A DNA stretch of 64,000 nt from Elusimicrobia bacterium RIFCSPLOWO2_02_FULL_39_32 (GCA_001800135.1 MGUU01000020.1:40649-104648), one strand, 5' to 3'; positions 38,883 to 48,673 are shown, counted from the stretch's first letter. A program made the numbers and translations. Notes: generated by a model from the letters alone, not told the origin.

Positions 38883-41072
38883 ATGAAAGGTTCTACAAAG
38901 GACATGCAACCGATGACGATGAAAGTTGAAAACGGGCAATTTATTCTTAATGAAAAACCTTTTTATCTTTATTCCGGGGAGATTCATTATTTTAGAATCC
39001 CTCAAAAATATTGGAAAGCTCATATTCAAAAAGCAAAAGCAGCAGGCTTAAATTGCGTTAGTTCTTACATCCCTTGGAATTGGCATGAATCTGAACAGGG
39101 GAAATTTGATTTTGAAGGAAAATCCCACCCGCAAAAAAACTTAAAAGGTTTTTTAAAAGAGGTTAAAAAAGCGGATCTTTATTTTTCCGCAAGGGTTGGC
39201 CCAGTTTCTAACGCGGAATTAGTGAATGAAGGGATTCCCGGCTGGCTATTAAAAGATCACCCGGAACTCTATGTGCAAAGAAGCAATGTAAACAATTTGC
39301 CTCATGCTCTGCTTCTTTCCTATTTAAATCCAAAATTTTTAGAAGTTGTGGAAAAATGGTATGACGCTGTTTTGCCTTTGGTTCAAGAAAACCAAATTCA
39401 TAAAAATGGGCCAATTATATTTGTTCAGCTCTGCAATGAAATTAGTATGATCCACTGGCTGCATAAAGCTTATGATGAGTCAGCTCCGGTGAATAAAATG
39501 TATCAGGACTTTTTAAAAGAGCAATATCAAGAGATAAAAAAGTTAAATTTAGCCTATTCCTCAAATTACAATCAGTTTGAAGATATCCGTCAGCCTCAAG
39601 GAGATTTTTCGCCTGAACATTGGCAAATTTTTTTAGACTGGTCCCTTTTCTATAGAAGATATTACGCCACCTATTTTAAAAAATTGCATGAAAAAGCTGT
39701 TCAGAGTTCTATCTCAGTTCCTTTTTCCGCAAACATACCCCAATTTTATGATTATGATGTGCGTGGAAGAGGGGTTTATAGCCCCATGACCTGTTCCATG
39801 TTTAGGGATTTTTCTCTGCAAGTCCCTAAAACAGTGTTTGGCGGAGCTTATCAAATGAGAAGGCTGGATTTTGAAAATTTTCATGATGTGGGGATCACCA
39901 CAGAAATGACAAAAATGTTGGACAAAGAATCTCCTTCAATTTGCGCTGAACTGCAAACAGGAATTTTGCGCGACCGTCCACGCCTTTATCCGCAAGATAT
40001 TGATTTAAACCTTAAAAGCTCCACAGCGCATGGATTAAACGGAGTTAATTGCTACATGTTTTCTAGCGGAGAAAATCTCCCCGGGCTAGGAGCTTTTGGA
40101 TCTTACCATGATTGGCAGGCTCCTGTTTCTTTAGATGGAATAAAAACCAAAGAGCATTTTGCGCCTTTAAAAGAGTGGGGAAAACTTATCAAAAAATATG
40201 GCTCTCAACTTGCTGGGACTAAAAAAATCAATGATACAGCCATTGGATTTTACCTTCCTTACTACGCTACTGAATATTTCTCCGGGCAAAAGGCATCTCT
40301 TCTAGAGTCTCAAAGAACGAATTTCTTTTTTGATGGTTTTGCCAGACTTTTGCAGCTTAGCAATTACAACTATTCATTCTTGGACCTTTTAAAAGAATCA
40401 AAAGAAGAGCTGCTTCAAAATAACAGCCTTTCTGTTTTTACGCTAGATTTTATGGATGAAGAAACTCAAAACAAGTTGGCAGACTATGCGAAATCTGGAG
40501 GAAAACTCTTATTTGGCCCAAGAGTTCCATCTTATAATTTATCTGGAAAGCCTTGCGCGATTTTAGCTGAAAAGTTAGGGATATCTTTTCAAGAAGAAAA
40601 AATAAAACAGCCCATTGTTTGGCAAGGAATAGAAATGATTGTGGATTTTCCAATCCATACTTTTAACACAGAAAATAAATCTTCTTTAGTTAAAACTAAG
40701 AGCGATATCCCTTGCGCTTTTTATGGAAAAGCCGGGCTTGGGAATTTCATAGTTTATGGTTTTGGCTTGAATCATGTTTTTGACTATCAAGTTCAAATGG
40801 TTCGGGAATGGATGGAAACTTTAAAAGTTATTCCTTCTCTTAAATTTGAACCTTGGGATTTGCAGGGAACTTTACGTTGGGATAAATCCCACTCCCGTGG
40901 ATTTTTATTTTTGTTTAATTATCACGACGTTAAAAAGAAAGGCGCAGTCAGCTTAAAATTTAAAGATCAAAAAATTAAGGAATTTGAAAAAAGATTTACT
41001 ATGGAAGAAAGATCAGGGGTTGTGTTACCCTTAGAGTTAATAAAAAATAAAGTCGTGGAGGTAGTAAGATGA
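38883..41072 (+). CDS. GH35-like beta-galactosidase
   Basis: 729 residues without a signal peptide, hence cytoplasmic. The N-terminus has the GH35 pattern LYSGEIHYFRIPQKYW...GLNCVSSYIPWNWHE. The acid/base glutamate is likely E186 in IIFVQLCNEIS (compare GH35 'P(I)I..Q.ENE'); the nucleophile may be E356 in ICAELQTG. C-terminal half has GH42-like trimerisation/gatase-like strands (FLDLLKESKEELLQ, GGKLLFGPRVP). Retaining hydrolase releasing terminal beta-galactose or a related beta-linked sugar; exact linkage not readable. The start is uncertain: in-frame ATGs at 38883, 38904 and 38913; the last has the best-spaced AAAGGA. ATGA overlap with the next gene. Confidence 0.85.
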   Translation: MKGSTKDMQPMTMKVENGQFILNEKPFYLYSGEIHYFRIPQKYWKAHIQKAKAAGLNCVSSYIPWNWHESEQGKFDFEGKSHPQKNLKGFLKEVKKADLYFSARVGPVSNAELVNEGIPGWLLKDHPELYVQRSNVNNLPHALLLSYLNPKFLEVVEKWYDAVLPLVQENQIHKNGPIIFVQLCNEISMIHWLHKAYDESAPVNKMYQDFLKEQYQEIKKLNLAYSSNYNQFEDIRQPQGDFSPEHWQIFLDWSLFYRRYYATYFKKLHEKAVQSSISVPFSANIPQFYDYDVRGRGVYSPMTCSMFRDFSLQVPKTVFGGAYQMRRLDFENFHDVGITTEMTKMLDKESPSICAELQTGILRDRPRLYPQDIDLNLKSSTAHGLNGVNCYMFSSGENLPGLGAFGSYHDWQAPVSLDGIKTKEHFAPLKEWGKLIKKYGSQLAGTKKINDTAIGFYLPYYATEYFSGQKASLLESQRTNFFFDGFARLLQLSNYNYSFLDLLKESKEELLQNNSLSVFTLDFMDEETQNKLADYAKSGGKLLFGPRVPSYNLSGKPCAILAEKLGISFQEEKIKQPIVWQGIEMIVDFPIHTFNTENKSSLVKTKSDIPCAFYGKAGLGNFIVYGFGLNHVFDYQVQMVREWMETLKVIPSLKFEPWDLQGTLRWDKSHSRGFLFLFNYHDVKKKGAVSLKFKDQKIKEFEKRFTMEERSGVVLPLELIKNKVVEVVR

Positions 41073-42220
41073 AAACAAAATTAATAGTTGGTTTGGGGTT
41101 GTTCTTTTTTGCAGCTCAAACTTATGCAGTTGACCCAAGACCAATGAGCTATTCAAAGCCAAAGAAAAAAGTAAGCGCGCCTAAAGAAGAAATACAAACC
41201 GTGCCAAGTCTGCCTATAAGAGAGACAAAAACAGCTCCTGTAAAAGAAACGCCTAAAATCATTAAAGAAACCGTGCTAGACGGTTTTGAAGCGAATGACT
41301 GGCTTCCTTCCAATGCGGATGGAACCACTATTAAAACAAATCTGGATGTGGGCTTAGGAAAAATTGGCAGAGCTTTGCAGATAGATTATGATTTAGCGCA
41401 AACTAAGCAGTGGGTTGCGATTATTAAGGATATTTCTATTTCAGAACTTGATGGAAAAGCGATCCAATTTTACTTAAAGTCGCGCGGAGCTGTAAATAAC
41501 GCGGAAGTAAAACTAATTGATGATGACGGCACAAACTATGGTTATAAATTCCCGCTTAAACCTAAGGATACATGGGAGCTAGTCACTATTGACTTAGACG
41601 ACTTTTCTTACTGGTGGGGTGGAAATTCTAAGTTAGATCTAGTCACTCAATTTGGTTTAGCGATCAGCGCTGGTGAAGGAGGAACTGGAACCATTTATCT
41701 AGATGATCTAAAACTGGTTGACTCCTGGAAAAAGCAGCAGGAAAAGGTTCAATCTGGGGTACTAGACGGTTGTGATTCTTTAGAAGGATGGAAAATTGAG
41801 GGAGACCAAGGGACCACTTCTAAAATGATCCTTATGCCCGGAAAAGAAAGAGAAGCGATTGGCAGTGAGTATAAATTTGGTTCTGGCAAATGGATCCAAT
41901 TCACAAAATCTTATCCTGTTGAAATTACGGCAAAATCTGTTTTTAGTTTTTCTCTTAAGTGGACCGGAGAACAAAACAATTTTGAATTTAAATTAGTGGA
42001 TAAGGAAAATACAACGTTTGGCAAAAAATTCCCATTAGCCCGCAAAGATGAATGGCAGGAGATTCGCATTCCCTTTTCTGAACTGAGCTATTGGTGGGGT
42101 GGAGACGATAAAGAACTTAACATGAAAAATATTAAATTAATTGGGTTTGCGGTTAGTTTTCCTAAAGGAGGGGAAGGCTTAATCTTAATTGACAATATAA
42201 AAGTGGATGTGATGCCGTGA
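41069..42220 (+). CDS. Exported protein with two CBM11/CIA30-like modules
   Basis: 383 residues. Signal peptide MKTKLIVGLGLFFFAAQTYA, a Lys/Pro-rich linker (about 22-65), then two clearly related modules (about 66-215 and 225-383). Both contain SYWWGG near the expected sugar-facing strand and end with '(I)YLDDLKL' or 'ILIDNIKV'. The repeated Trp pair is a good candidate for stacking on sugar rings. No catalytic domain or lipid anchor cysteine. Overlaps its neighbours by 4 bases on both sides. Probably a periplasmic or surface glycan-binding helper of this locus. Confidence 0.78.
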   Translation: MKTKLIVGLGLFFFAAQTYAVDPRPMSYSKPKKKVSAPKEEIQTVPSLPIRETKTAPVKETPKIIKETVLDGFEANDWLPSNADGTTIKTNLDVGLGKIGRALQIDYDLAQTKQWVAIIKDISISELDGKAIQFYLKSRGAVNNAEVKLIDDDGTNYGYKFPLKPKDTWELVTIDLDDFSYWWGGNSKLDLVTQFGLAISAGEGGTGTIYLDDLKLVDSWKKQQEKVQSGVLDGCDSLEGWKIEGDQGTTSKMILMPGKEREAIGSEYKFGSGKWIQFTKSYPVEITAKSVFSFSLKWTGEQNNFEFKLVDKENTTFGKKFPLARKDEWQEIRIPFSELSYWWGGDDKELNMKNIKLIGFAVSFPKGGEGLILIDNIKVDVMP

Positions 42221-44193
42221 CTTTGGGCTCTCTTTATCGGAAAAAGAATCGAGAAAAAAAAGCTTTAAAACTATTTAGTCTGATTTTTCTCCTTTCTTTT
42301 TCCGGTGCAGAAGTTAGGGCAAGATCTCTTTTTAGCTTTATAACGGATAAGGTCTCTTTATCTGAGCGTAAATACCTTAAGAAACTTGCCCAGGACACCT
42401 ACAGATGCATTGACTATTATGTGGATGCTGAAACCGGACTGCCTTTAGATAACAGCGCAGTCATAAAAAATGCCTTTACCTCTGTAACCAATATTGGCTT
42501 TTACATGGCTTCTGTTGCCGGTGCAGTGGAAATGGGTTTTGAAAACCGTAAAACCGCTGTTCAAAAACTAGGCAAACTGCTTGAAAGTTTAAACAAATTA
42601 GAGACTTGGAAAAATTTTCCTCATTCATGGAACAGTCTTGCGGACTTAAAAAAACACAAGGAAAATTTCATCTCCACTGTTGACTTAGGCAATTACTATG
42701 CAGGCATTATTGTGACCCGACAAACTTTCCCGGAATTAAAAGATCAATGCGACCAACTCCTTAAAATTGACTGGCAGGATCTTTATGATCCTCGGGCAAA
42801 ACTTCTTTTTGGAGGTTTTAACACTGAAAAAAATGAAGTTGGCTCTTGGCATTATGATTTTTTGGGAGCGGATTCACGGCTGGTTAGTTTCCTAGCGATC
42901 GCCATGAGCGGAGTTCCTTTACAAAGCTGGAGCGCTTTAAACCGAAATTTGGAAGAACGATATGGAATTCAATATCTAAAACCAGGGTGGCAAGGCGGTG
43001 GACTTTTTATGGGCTTTATGAGCGGCTTATTCTTAGATGAAGAAGGCAGCCTGCCCGGACTTGCAGCTGGTAATTTTGCTAAAGCGCAAATGGTGCATCA
43101 GGAAAAAATTGGCTCTCCTGTTTGGGGTTGGTCTGCATCAGACTCTCCAGCCAATGGATATTTAGGTTTTAATGCGATCCGGGATGAGATTATAACTCCC
43201 CATGCCTCTACCCTTGCGATTTCAGTTTTTCCCAAAGAGGTCATACAAAATCTAAAAAAGTTAGAAGAGCTTGGGGTGAGGCCGCGCCATATTATTGAAG
43301 GTCAATATTACGATTTTGGCTTTAGGGATGCTATTGATTTAAAAACAGCAAGGGTTACTAAAAATTACCTAATCTTAGATCAAACCATGCTTTTTCTTGC
43401 GCTCACAAACTTTTTAGAGAATAAGTTTATTATTCGAGCTTTTAATAGTTATGATGGCGTCATGGAAGGTTATAAAAAAATAAAAGATTATCAAAATCGC
43501 GTGCCTCCTCTTGAGATTAGATACCCATTTCCTCTGAAAGAAAAATTTAAACTGGGTGTTCAATCCTTTGACCGAAAACAACCAGAAATAACTGCCGCTA
43601 AAAATCTTTCAGCCGCTCCGTTTAACCCAGAACTAGCTGAATGGAATAAAGCAGAGGTGCAAGAGTTTGATCACACTTTTGTAGAAAATGGAAAAGTTGC
43701 GGATCCAACTGACCTTGGCGCTAAAATCCAATATCTTTGGGATGAACAGGCGCTCTATCTTAAAATGGATGTAATAGATCAGACGATTGTAGCTAAACAA
43801 CAGGGTTCAGAAATTTTTCGGGACGATTGTGTTGAAATTTATATTGATCCAAATGGCGATGGTTTGCTCTGGGGACATCCTTCAGATTTTCAAATTGGGA
43901 TTACTCCTCCGGATAGCGATGGGCAAAGTCATTCTTATGCCTGGTTCCAAAAGCGGATCCCTGCTCAAGATGAAGTGAATACAATTGTAAAAACCACGCC
44001 AGCCGGTTATGATATCTTTACAGCAATCTCTTGGAAATTTCTTGGGATCATAGAGCCTGTGAGAGGACAATCTTTGGGAATTTCCATTGCTGTGCATGAT
44101 GTTGACAATGATGCCAATGGCGAAGGAAAATTAAACTGGCATTTTAAATCAAATGGAAGTAAAATTGAGCTGGGAAAGTTGATATTGCAATGA
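42217..44193 (+). CDS. Glucoamylase-family (GH144-like) enzyme with C-terminal CBM9-like module
   Basis: 658 residues from a GTG overlapping the previous stop. A hydrophobic signal (about 17-35) follows a basic start. Residues about 40-450 form the (alpha/alpha)6-type 'glucoamylase family' (PF10091) region: DTYRCIDYYVDAETGLPLDN, TSVTNIGFYMAS, STVDLGNYYAGI, GADSRLVSFLAIA, WGWSASDSP and TPHASTLAI. Members include GH144 endo-beta-1,2-glucanases. About 465-658 is a CBM9-like module (VEIYIDPNGDG, LNWHF) akin to that of the OmpA-domain protein. It would act outside the cytoplasm, cutting a glycan before uptake. The exact substrate is inference; together with the GH94 gene a beta-1,2- or other beta-glucan is possible. 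Confidence 0.78.
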   Translation: MTLGSLYRKKNREKKALKLFSLIFLLSFSGAEVRARSLFSFITDKVSLSERKYLKKLAQDTYRCIDYYVDAETGLPLDNSAVIKNAFTSVTNIGFYMASVAGAVEMGFENRKTAVQKLGKLLESLNKLETWKNFPHSWNSLADLKKHKENFISTVDLGNYYAGIIVTRQTFPELKDQCDQLLKIDWQDLYDPRAKLLFGGFNTEKNEVGSWHYDFLGADSRLVSFLAIAMSGVPLQSWSALNRNLEERYGIQYLKPGWQGGGLFMGFMSGLFLDEEGSLPGLAAGNFAKAQMVHQEKIGSPVWGWSASDSPANGYLGFNAIRDEIITPHASTLAISVFPKEVIQNLKKLEELGVRPRHIIEGQYYDFGFRDAIDLKTARVTKNYLILDQTMLFLALTNFLENKFIIRAFNSYDGVMEGYKKIKDYQNRVPPLEIRYPFPLKEKFKLGVQSFDRKQPEITAAKNLSAAPFNPELAEWNKAEVQEFDHTFVENGKVADPTDLGAKIQYLWDEQALYLKMDVIDQTIVAKQQGSEIFRDDCVEIYIDPNGDGLLWGHPSDFQIGITPPDSDGQSHSYAWFQKRIPAQDEVNTIVKTTPAGYDIFTAISWKFLGIIEPVRGQSLGISIAVHDVDNDANGEGKLNWHFKSNGSKIELGKLILQ

Positions 44194-44765
44194 GCGAACA
44201 AAATTCTAAAAAAAATTCTCCTCTATTCATGCAGTGGGGCTATTGGTTAGGCGGGATCTGCTGTTTTATTGGCATCCTTGCTTTATCTTTTGGAATTACT
44301 CCATTTATTTTAAGCGTGAGAAAAAGTCTGATCATGCTTCAAATCCCGGGAGAACAAAATTTAAATTTAAGATTACCGGGTTCTTACATAGCGCTAGCCC
44401 TGAATAAAGATAAATCTAAAGAAACCCTTTCTTGGATTAAAGATCTAGAATATCAACTGGTTCAAAAGAAAGGAAGTAGAGTCATAGAACTTGTCAAATT
44501 TCCGCCTAAAATGTATGCTACTGACAAAAAAGAGGATCAGATACCTCTTTTTCAGTTTGTGATTGATAAAGCAGGCAAATATCTTTTAAGTTCACAATAC
44601 CCTTATGGAATGGAAGGTCCAAAAATACAAGGGCTGCTTTTTCATACGGATTTAAATTATGTGCGCATGGAACTTTTTGTGGGATTGGCTCTATTTTTAA
44701 TTTTAGGCGGCATAGGACTATATTTTATTTGGAAAACAAATAAAGCAAAGTCTTTATCTTCTTGA
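44190..44765 (+). CDS. Bitopic membrane protein of unknown function in the glycan locus
   Basis: 191 residues. Membrane helices at about 16-42 (YWLGGICCFIGILALSFGI...) and 158-180 (ELFVGLALFLILGGIGLYFIW) enclose a soluble region of about 115 residues rich in beta strands, probably periplasmic. The ATG overlaps the stop of the preceding gene (ATGA), and the GH94 gene follows 14 bases on, so it belongs to the operon. No family recognised. A role in sensing or assembling the transport complex is possible but unsupported. Confidence 0.7.
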   Translation: MSEQNSKKNSPLFMQWGYWLGGICCFIGILALSFGITPFILSVRKSLIMLQIPGEQNLNLRLPGSYIALALNKDKSKETLSWIKDLEYQLVQKKGSRVIELVKFPPKMYATDKKEDQIPLFQFVIDKAGKYLLSSQYPYGMEGPKIQGLLFHTDLNYVRMELFVGLALFLILGGIGLYFIWKTNKAKSLSS

Positions 44766-44779
44766 AGGAGTTTAAGTAA

Positions 44780-47221
44780 ATGTTTATGAAAGAAAAAGAG
44801 ATCTTGTTTAAAACAAACTATGGTTATTTTAGCGAAGATGGCAAAGAATTTGTCATCACTCGCCCGGATACCCCTCGTCCATGGTCCAATGTCATTTGTC
44901 CTGGGGATTATGGTTTAGTCATTACCCAATCCGGCTCAGGTTATTCTTGGAGAACCCATGCTAGTTTAAATCGGATTACTCGTTGGAATCAAGATTTAGT
45001 TTGTGATGATTGGGGAAAATATATTTATATAAGAGATCAAGAATCTGGAGAGTTCTGGTCTCCAACATGGAAGCCTGTTTGCCATACTCCAGAACATTAT
45101 GAATGCCATCATGGTTTTGGCTATACCAAATTTGTCTCTAAAAATTTTTCCATTTCCTCAGAGCTAACGATTTTTGTTCCTCCTAAAGAGCCTTTAGAAA
45201 TCTGGCAGCTAAAAATTACTAACCATTCTAGCCAAAAAAAATTTTTAAGCCTCTGGAGCTATTTTGAATGGTGCTTAGGAGAATCCCCAGACAGCCATAG
45301 AGAATTTCATCGCACTTTTTTAGAAACAGAATCTGATAAAGAGAATGGAATCCTCTATGCCTCTAAAAGGCTTTGGACCATTGCCAATGCTAAAGGGCAG
45401 CATTGGAATAAATCCTGGGATTATTTAGCCTGGCATGGCACTAACCTGCCTTTAAAAGATTCTTCCGGCAATAAAGATTCTTTTATTGGGAAATATCATG
45501 GTTTTCAAAAGCCCAATGCTTTAATTACAGGATCTTATACAGGCAAAACTACTGGTAAGTGGGACGATTCTATTGCCAGCCTTTGTTCTGAAATTGAGCT
45601 TTTGCCCGGAGAAACTAAAACAGTTCTTTGGACACTGGGCGCTGCAAAAAATAAGAATGAAGCGAAAAATTTAGCCTTAAAATATAAAGAGCAAAATAAT
45701 GTAGATCAAGCGTTTCAAGAGTCCATTCAATTTTGGCAAAGTTATTTAGAAAAATCTCATATAGAGACTCCAGATTCGTCCTTTAATCTTTTAGGGAACT
45801 GGTGGTTAAAATATCAGGCTCTTTCAGCGCGCATCTGGGGAAGAACAGGCTATTATCAGGCAGGGGGCGCTTTTGGCTATAGAGATCAGCTGCAAGACAG
45901 CCAAATCTTTCTTCACCTTGAACCCAAAAGAACCAAAAATCAAATTCTCCTCCATGCCTCTCATCAATATTCTTCAGGCATTGTGCATCACTGGTGGCAC
46001 CCCATCACCAATGAAGGCCATAAATCCAGATACTCAGATGATTTGCTCTGGCTCCCCTTTGTGGCCATTAACTATTTAAAAGAAACAGGGGATTTTTCTA
46101 TTTTAAAAGAAAAAACGCCATTTCTTAAAGAGGGAAATAAAAAAGAAGCATCTCCTGCTTCAGTTTATCAGCATTGTGTTTTAGCAATTGAAAATTCTCT
46201 TAAACGCAAAAGTAAGCGCGGACTTCCTTTAATTGGCACAGGGGATTGGAATGATGGGTTATCTGTAGCTGGCTGGGAAGAAAAAGGGGAAAGCGTTTGG
46301 GTAGGACAGTTTCTTTACGGAATTTTAAATGAGTTTTGCGAACTCATTGCCAGAGCCATTAAAAATAAAACTCTTTCTTCCTCTGAAAATAAAAAAATCG
46401 CAAGGTATAAAAAAGAAGCGGAAAAACTCTATCAAGCTGTAAACAAGTTTGGCTGGGATGGAAAATGGTACTGGGCTGCAAGTTGCGATGACGGCTCCCT
46501 CATAGGCAGCAAAAAGTCTAAAGAAGGGAAAATTCATCTCAACCCTCAAACTTGGGCAGTCTTAAACAAAATGGTGCCTGAAAAAAATTTACCAACTCTT
46601 TTAGATTCTCTGGAGAAAAATCTTTATAAAGATTATGGACCTCTGCTCCTTTATCCAGCTTATAAGATTCCAGATGAACGAATAGGATATTTGACCCGGT
46701 ATGCCTCTGGAGTAAGAGAAAATGGGGGACTTTATACCCATGCAGCTGTTTGGGCTATTCAGATGGAATGTTTTTTAAAGCGCAACGACACCGCATGGCA
46801 GATGTTCAAAAAAATTTCTCCCATAGATAGGGGAATGGATCCAGAGCTATACATGTCTGAACCCTATGTTACTCCAGGAAACGTGGATGGGCCGGATTCT
46901 CCTTATTATGGCAGGGGTGGATGGACTTGGTACACAGGTTCAGCTGCTTGGCTTTATAGAATTATGTTAGAATGGATCATTGGAATTAGGTCTGAATGGG
47001 AAGGTTTAAAAATAGCGCCTTGTGTTCCTAAAGAATGGGATGAATTTAAGGTAAAAAGAATTTATAATGGTAAAACATGCGCTTTTCATTTTAAAAGAGA
47101 CAAAAATCTTGCGGAAAATAGCGTGACTATTATTTTTAATGAACAAACATTGCCCGGGGACACGCTTCCTCGATCCATTGTGAAAAACGCAGAAGAAAAT
47201 TTTATTATTAATTTTAATTAA
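44780..47221 (+). CDS. GH94 family disaccharide/oligosaccharide phosphorylase
   Basis: 813 residues, no signal peptide: cytoplasmic. The N-terminal half shows the GH94 beta-sandwich pattern FKTNYGYFSEDGKEFVITRP and DYGLVITQSGSGYSW. The (alpha/alpha)6 part has YYQAGGAFGYRDQLQDS and the catalytic GTG-D489-W-N-D492-G; the general acid is expected in this DWND. The end GRGGWTWYTGSAAWLYR matches the phosphate-binding region. The enzyme inverts a beta-linked glucoside with phosphate, giving alpha-sugar-1-phosphate. Length fits cellobiose/chitobiose-type phosphorylases, shorter than 1,2-beta-oligoglucan phosphorylases (about 1,100). AAGGAG nine bases before the ATG fixes the start. Together with the ABC importer it would save energy on imported disaccharide. 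Confidence 0.92.
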   Translation: MFMKEKEILFKTNYGYFSEDGKEFVITRPDTPRPWSNVICPGDYGLVITQSGSGYSWRTHASLNRITRWNQDLVCDDWGKYIYIRDQESGEFWSPTWKPVCHTPEHYECHHGFGYTKFVSKNFSISSELTIFVPPKEPLEIWQLKITNHSSQKKFLSLWSYFEWCLGESPDSHREFHRTFLETESDKENGILYASKRLWTIANAKGQHWNKSWDYLAWHGTNLPLKDSSGNKDSFIGKYHGFQKPNALITGSYTGKTTGKWDDSIASLCSEIELLPGETKTVLWTLGAAKNKNEAKNLALKYKEQNNVDQAFQESIQFWQSYLEKSHIETPDSSFNLLGNWWLKYQALSARIWGRTGYYQAGGAFGYRDQLQDSQIFLHLEPKRTKNQILLHASHQYSSGIVHHWWHPITNEGHKSRYSDDLLWLPFVAINYLKETGDFSILKEKTPFLKEGNKKEASPASVYQHCVLAIENSLKRKSKRGLPLIGTGDWNDGLSVAGWEEKGESVWVGQFLYGILNEFCELIARAIKNKTLSSSENKKIARYKKEAEKLYQAVNKFGWDGKWYWAASCDDGSLIGSKKSKEGKIHLNPQTWAVLNKMVPEKNLPTLLDSLEKNLYKDYGPLLLYPAYKIPDERIGYLTRYASGVRENGGLYTHAAVWAIQMECFLKRNDTAWQMFKKISPIDRGMDPELYMSEPYVTPGNVDGPDSPYYGRGGWTWYTGSAAWLYRIMLEWIIGIRSEWEGLKIAPCVPKEWDEFKVKRIYNGKTCAFHFKRDKNLAENSVTIIFNEQTLPGDTLPRSIVKNAEENFIINFN

Positions 47222-47242
47222 TTTTAGGGAGGTGAGGGAAAC

Positions 47243-48379
47243 GTGGCAGAAGTGATCTTAAAAAATGTTTGGAAAAGGTATGACGGCACAGCTGCTGTAA
47301 AAGGGGTGAGTATAGAAATACCAGATAAAGAATTTTTCGTTCTAGTGGGACCATCTGGATGCGGCAAATCAACCACTTTGCGCATGATAGCAGGGCTGGA
47401 AGAGGCAAGTGACGGCGAAATTTGGATTGGGGGAAAAAAAGTAAATGATGTTCCTCCTAAAGATAGAGATATAGCCATGGTTTTCCAAAATTACGCTCTC
47501 TACCCTCACATGACAGTTTATGAAAACATGGCTTTTGGCTTAAAATTAAGAGGTTATTCAAAAAAAGAAATTCAAGATAGGGTAAAAGAAGCAGCGGAAA
47601 TTTTAAACATGTCTAACCTGATGCATAGAAAGCCAAAAGAGCTTTCTGGGGGACAAAGGCAAAGAGTGGCTGTGGGACGAGCGATTGTAAGAAAGCCCAA
47701 AGTATTTTTATTTGACGAGCCTCTTAGCAATTTAGACGCAAAACTGCGGGTTCAAATGAGAATGGAACTTTCCAAACTACACGACCGCTTGCAGACCACC
47801 ATGATTTATGTAACCCATGATCAAGTAGAAGCAATGACCATGGGGGACAGGATTTGCGTGATGAAAGATGGGGATGTGCAGCAAATTGCAGCTCCCTTAG
47901 AGCTTTATAACAGCCCTTCTAACAGATTTGTAGCGGGATTCATTGGATCTCCACCCATGAATTTTATAGAAGTTTTTATTTCGGAAAAATTGCAGGGTGA
48001 GGCTAAAGGCGTCTGGCTAAGAGAAAATGATCCGCAAATTAGCTCCAACGGCATGCAAATTAAATTGATTCCGGAAATGAATGAGATAGTAAAATCTTAT
48101 GTAGGGAAAAAAGTGATTTTTGGCATACGGCCAGAAAACATATACGACAAACTTTTTCATTCCGGAGGATTTAGCGAAGGTTCCTCAGTAAAAGCAACCA
48201 TAGAAGTGGTGGAACCCATGGGCTCGGAAAAATATCTTTATTTAAACACAGGGAAAAATAATTTTGTAGCCAGGGTAGAGCCGCACAACTCCGCCAAGCA
48301 ACAACAAGACATTGACCTTGTGTTCAACATGGAAACCATCCATCTATTTGACCCTGACTCAGGCAAAACCATCCTTTAA
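47243..48379 (+). CDS. MalK/UgpC-type sugar ABC transporter ATPase
   Basis: 378 residues from a GTG preceded by GGGAGGTGA. Walker A GPSGCGKST, Q-loop VFQNYALYPHMTVYENM, signature LSGGQRQRVAVGRA, Walker B VFLFDEPLSNLDAKL and H-loop YVTHDQVEAMTMGD are all present. The last about 130 residues form the OB-fold regulatory domain of MalK (GIRPENIY, MGSEKYLYL, HLFDPDSGKTIL). It powers the MalF-fusion/MalG permease of this locus and, as in other bacteria, could serve several CUT1 importers. It is the last gene of the plus-strand run; no convincing terminator hairpin was seen in the following 72 bases. Confidence 0.95.
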   Translation: MAEVILKNVWKRYDGTAAVKGVSIEIPDKEFFVLVGPSGCGKSTTLRMIAGLEEASDGEIWIGGKKVNDVPPKDRDIAMVFQNYALYPHMTVYENMAFGLKLRGYSKKEIQDRVKEAAEILNMSNLMHRKPKELSGGQRQRVAVGRAIVRKPKVFLFDEPLSNLDAKLRVQMRMELSKLHDRLQTTMIYVTHDQVEAMTMGDRICVMKDGDVQQIAAPLELYNSPSNRFVAGFIGSPPMNFIEVFISEKLQGEAKGVWLRENDPQISSNGMQIKLIPEMNEIVKSYVGKKVIFGIRPENIYDKLFHSGGFSEGSSVKATIEVVEPMGSEKYLYLNTGKNNFVARVEPHNSAKQQQDIDLVFNMETIHLFDPDSGKTIL

Positions 48380-48451
48380 AACTCTTTTTAACTAACAGTT
48401 TCTTATTTTCTAATGCAAGTTCCGGGTAGAAATAAAATTTAATATTGGAAA

Positions 48452-48673
48452 TTAATAGCCCATCTTGCTCAACCAATATAAAATACTACTTAATCCAATG
48501 GCAATCCCAACCATCCATAAAAAATTTGTAATAAAATAAGGGTACACCATCATAACAATTCCAAAAATAAGAAAAAGAGGCTTCATTTTTTTTCTGCCAA
48601 CTTTAAAAAACACAAACCCCACTCCACTCACCATGAGCGATGCCACCAAACTACTAAAACTAAAGTTCATCAT
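48452..48673 (-). CDS. Small conserved membrane protein ('amino acid transport protein' type)
   Basis: 73 residues with helices at about 5-24 and 31-68. The pattern ASLMVSGVGFVFFKVGRKKMKPLFLIFGIVMMVYPYF fits a small two- or three-helix family that databases often label 'amino acid transport protein', without experimental support. It lies 9 bases after the next-upstream minus-strand gene, with which it is probably co-transcribed, and converges on the malK-like gene. Confidence 0.6.
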   Translation of the reverse strand: MMNFSFSSLVASLMVSGVGFVFFKVGRKKMKPLFLIFGIVMMVYPYFITNFLWMVGIAIGLSSILYWLSKMGY

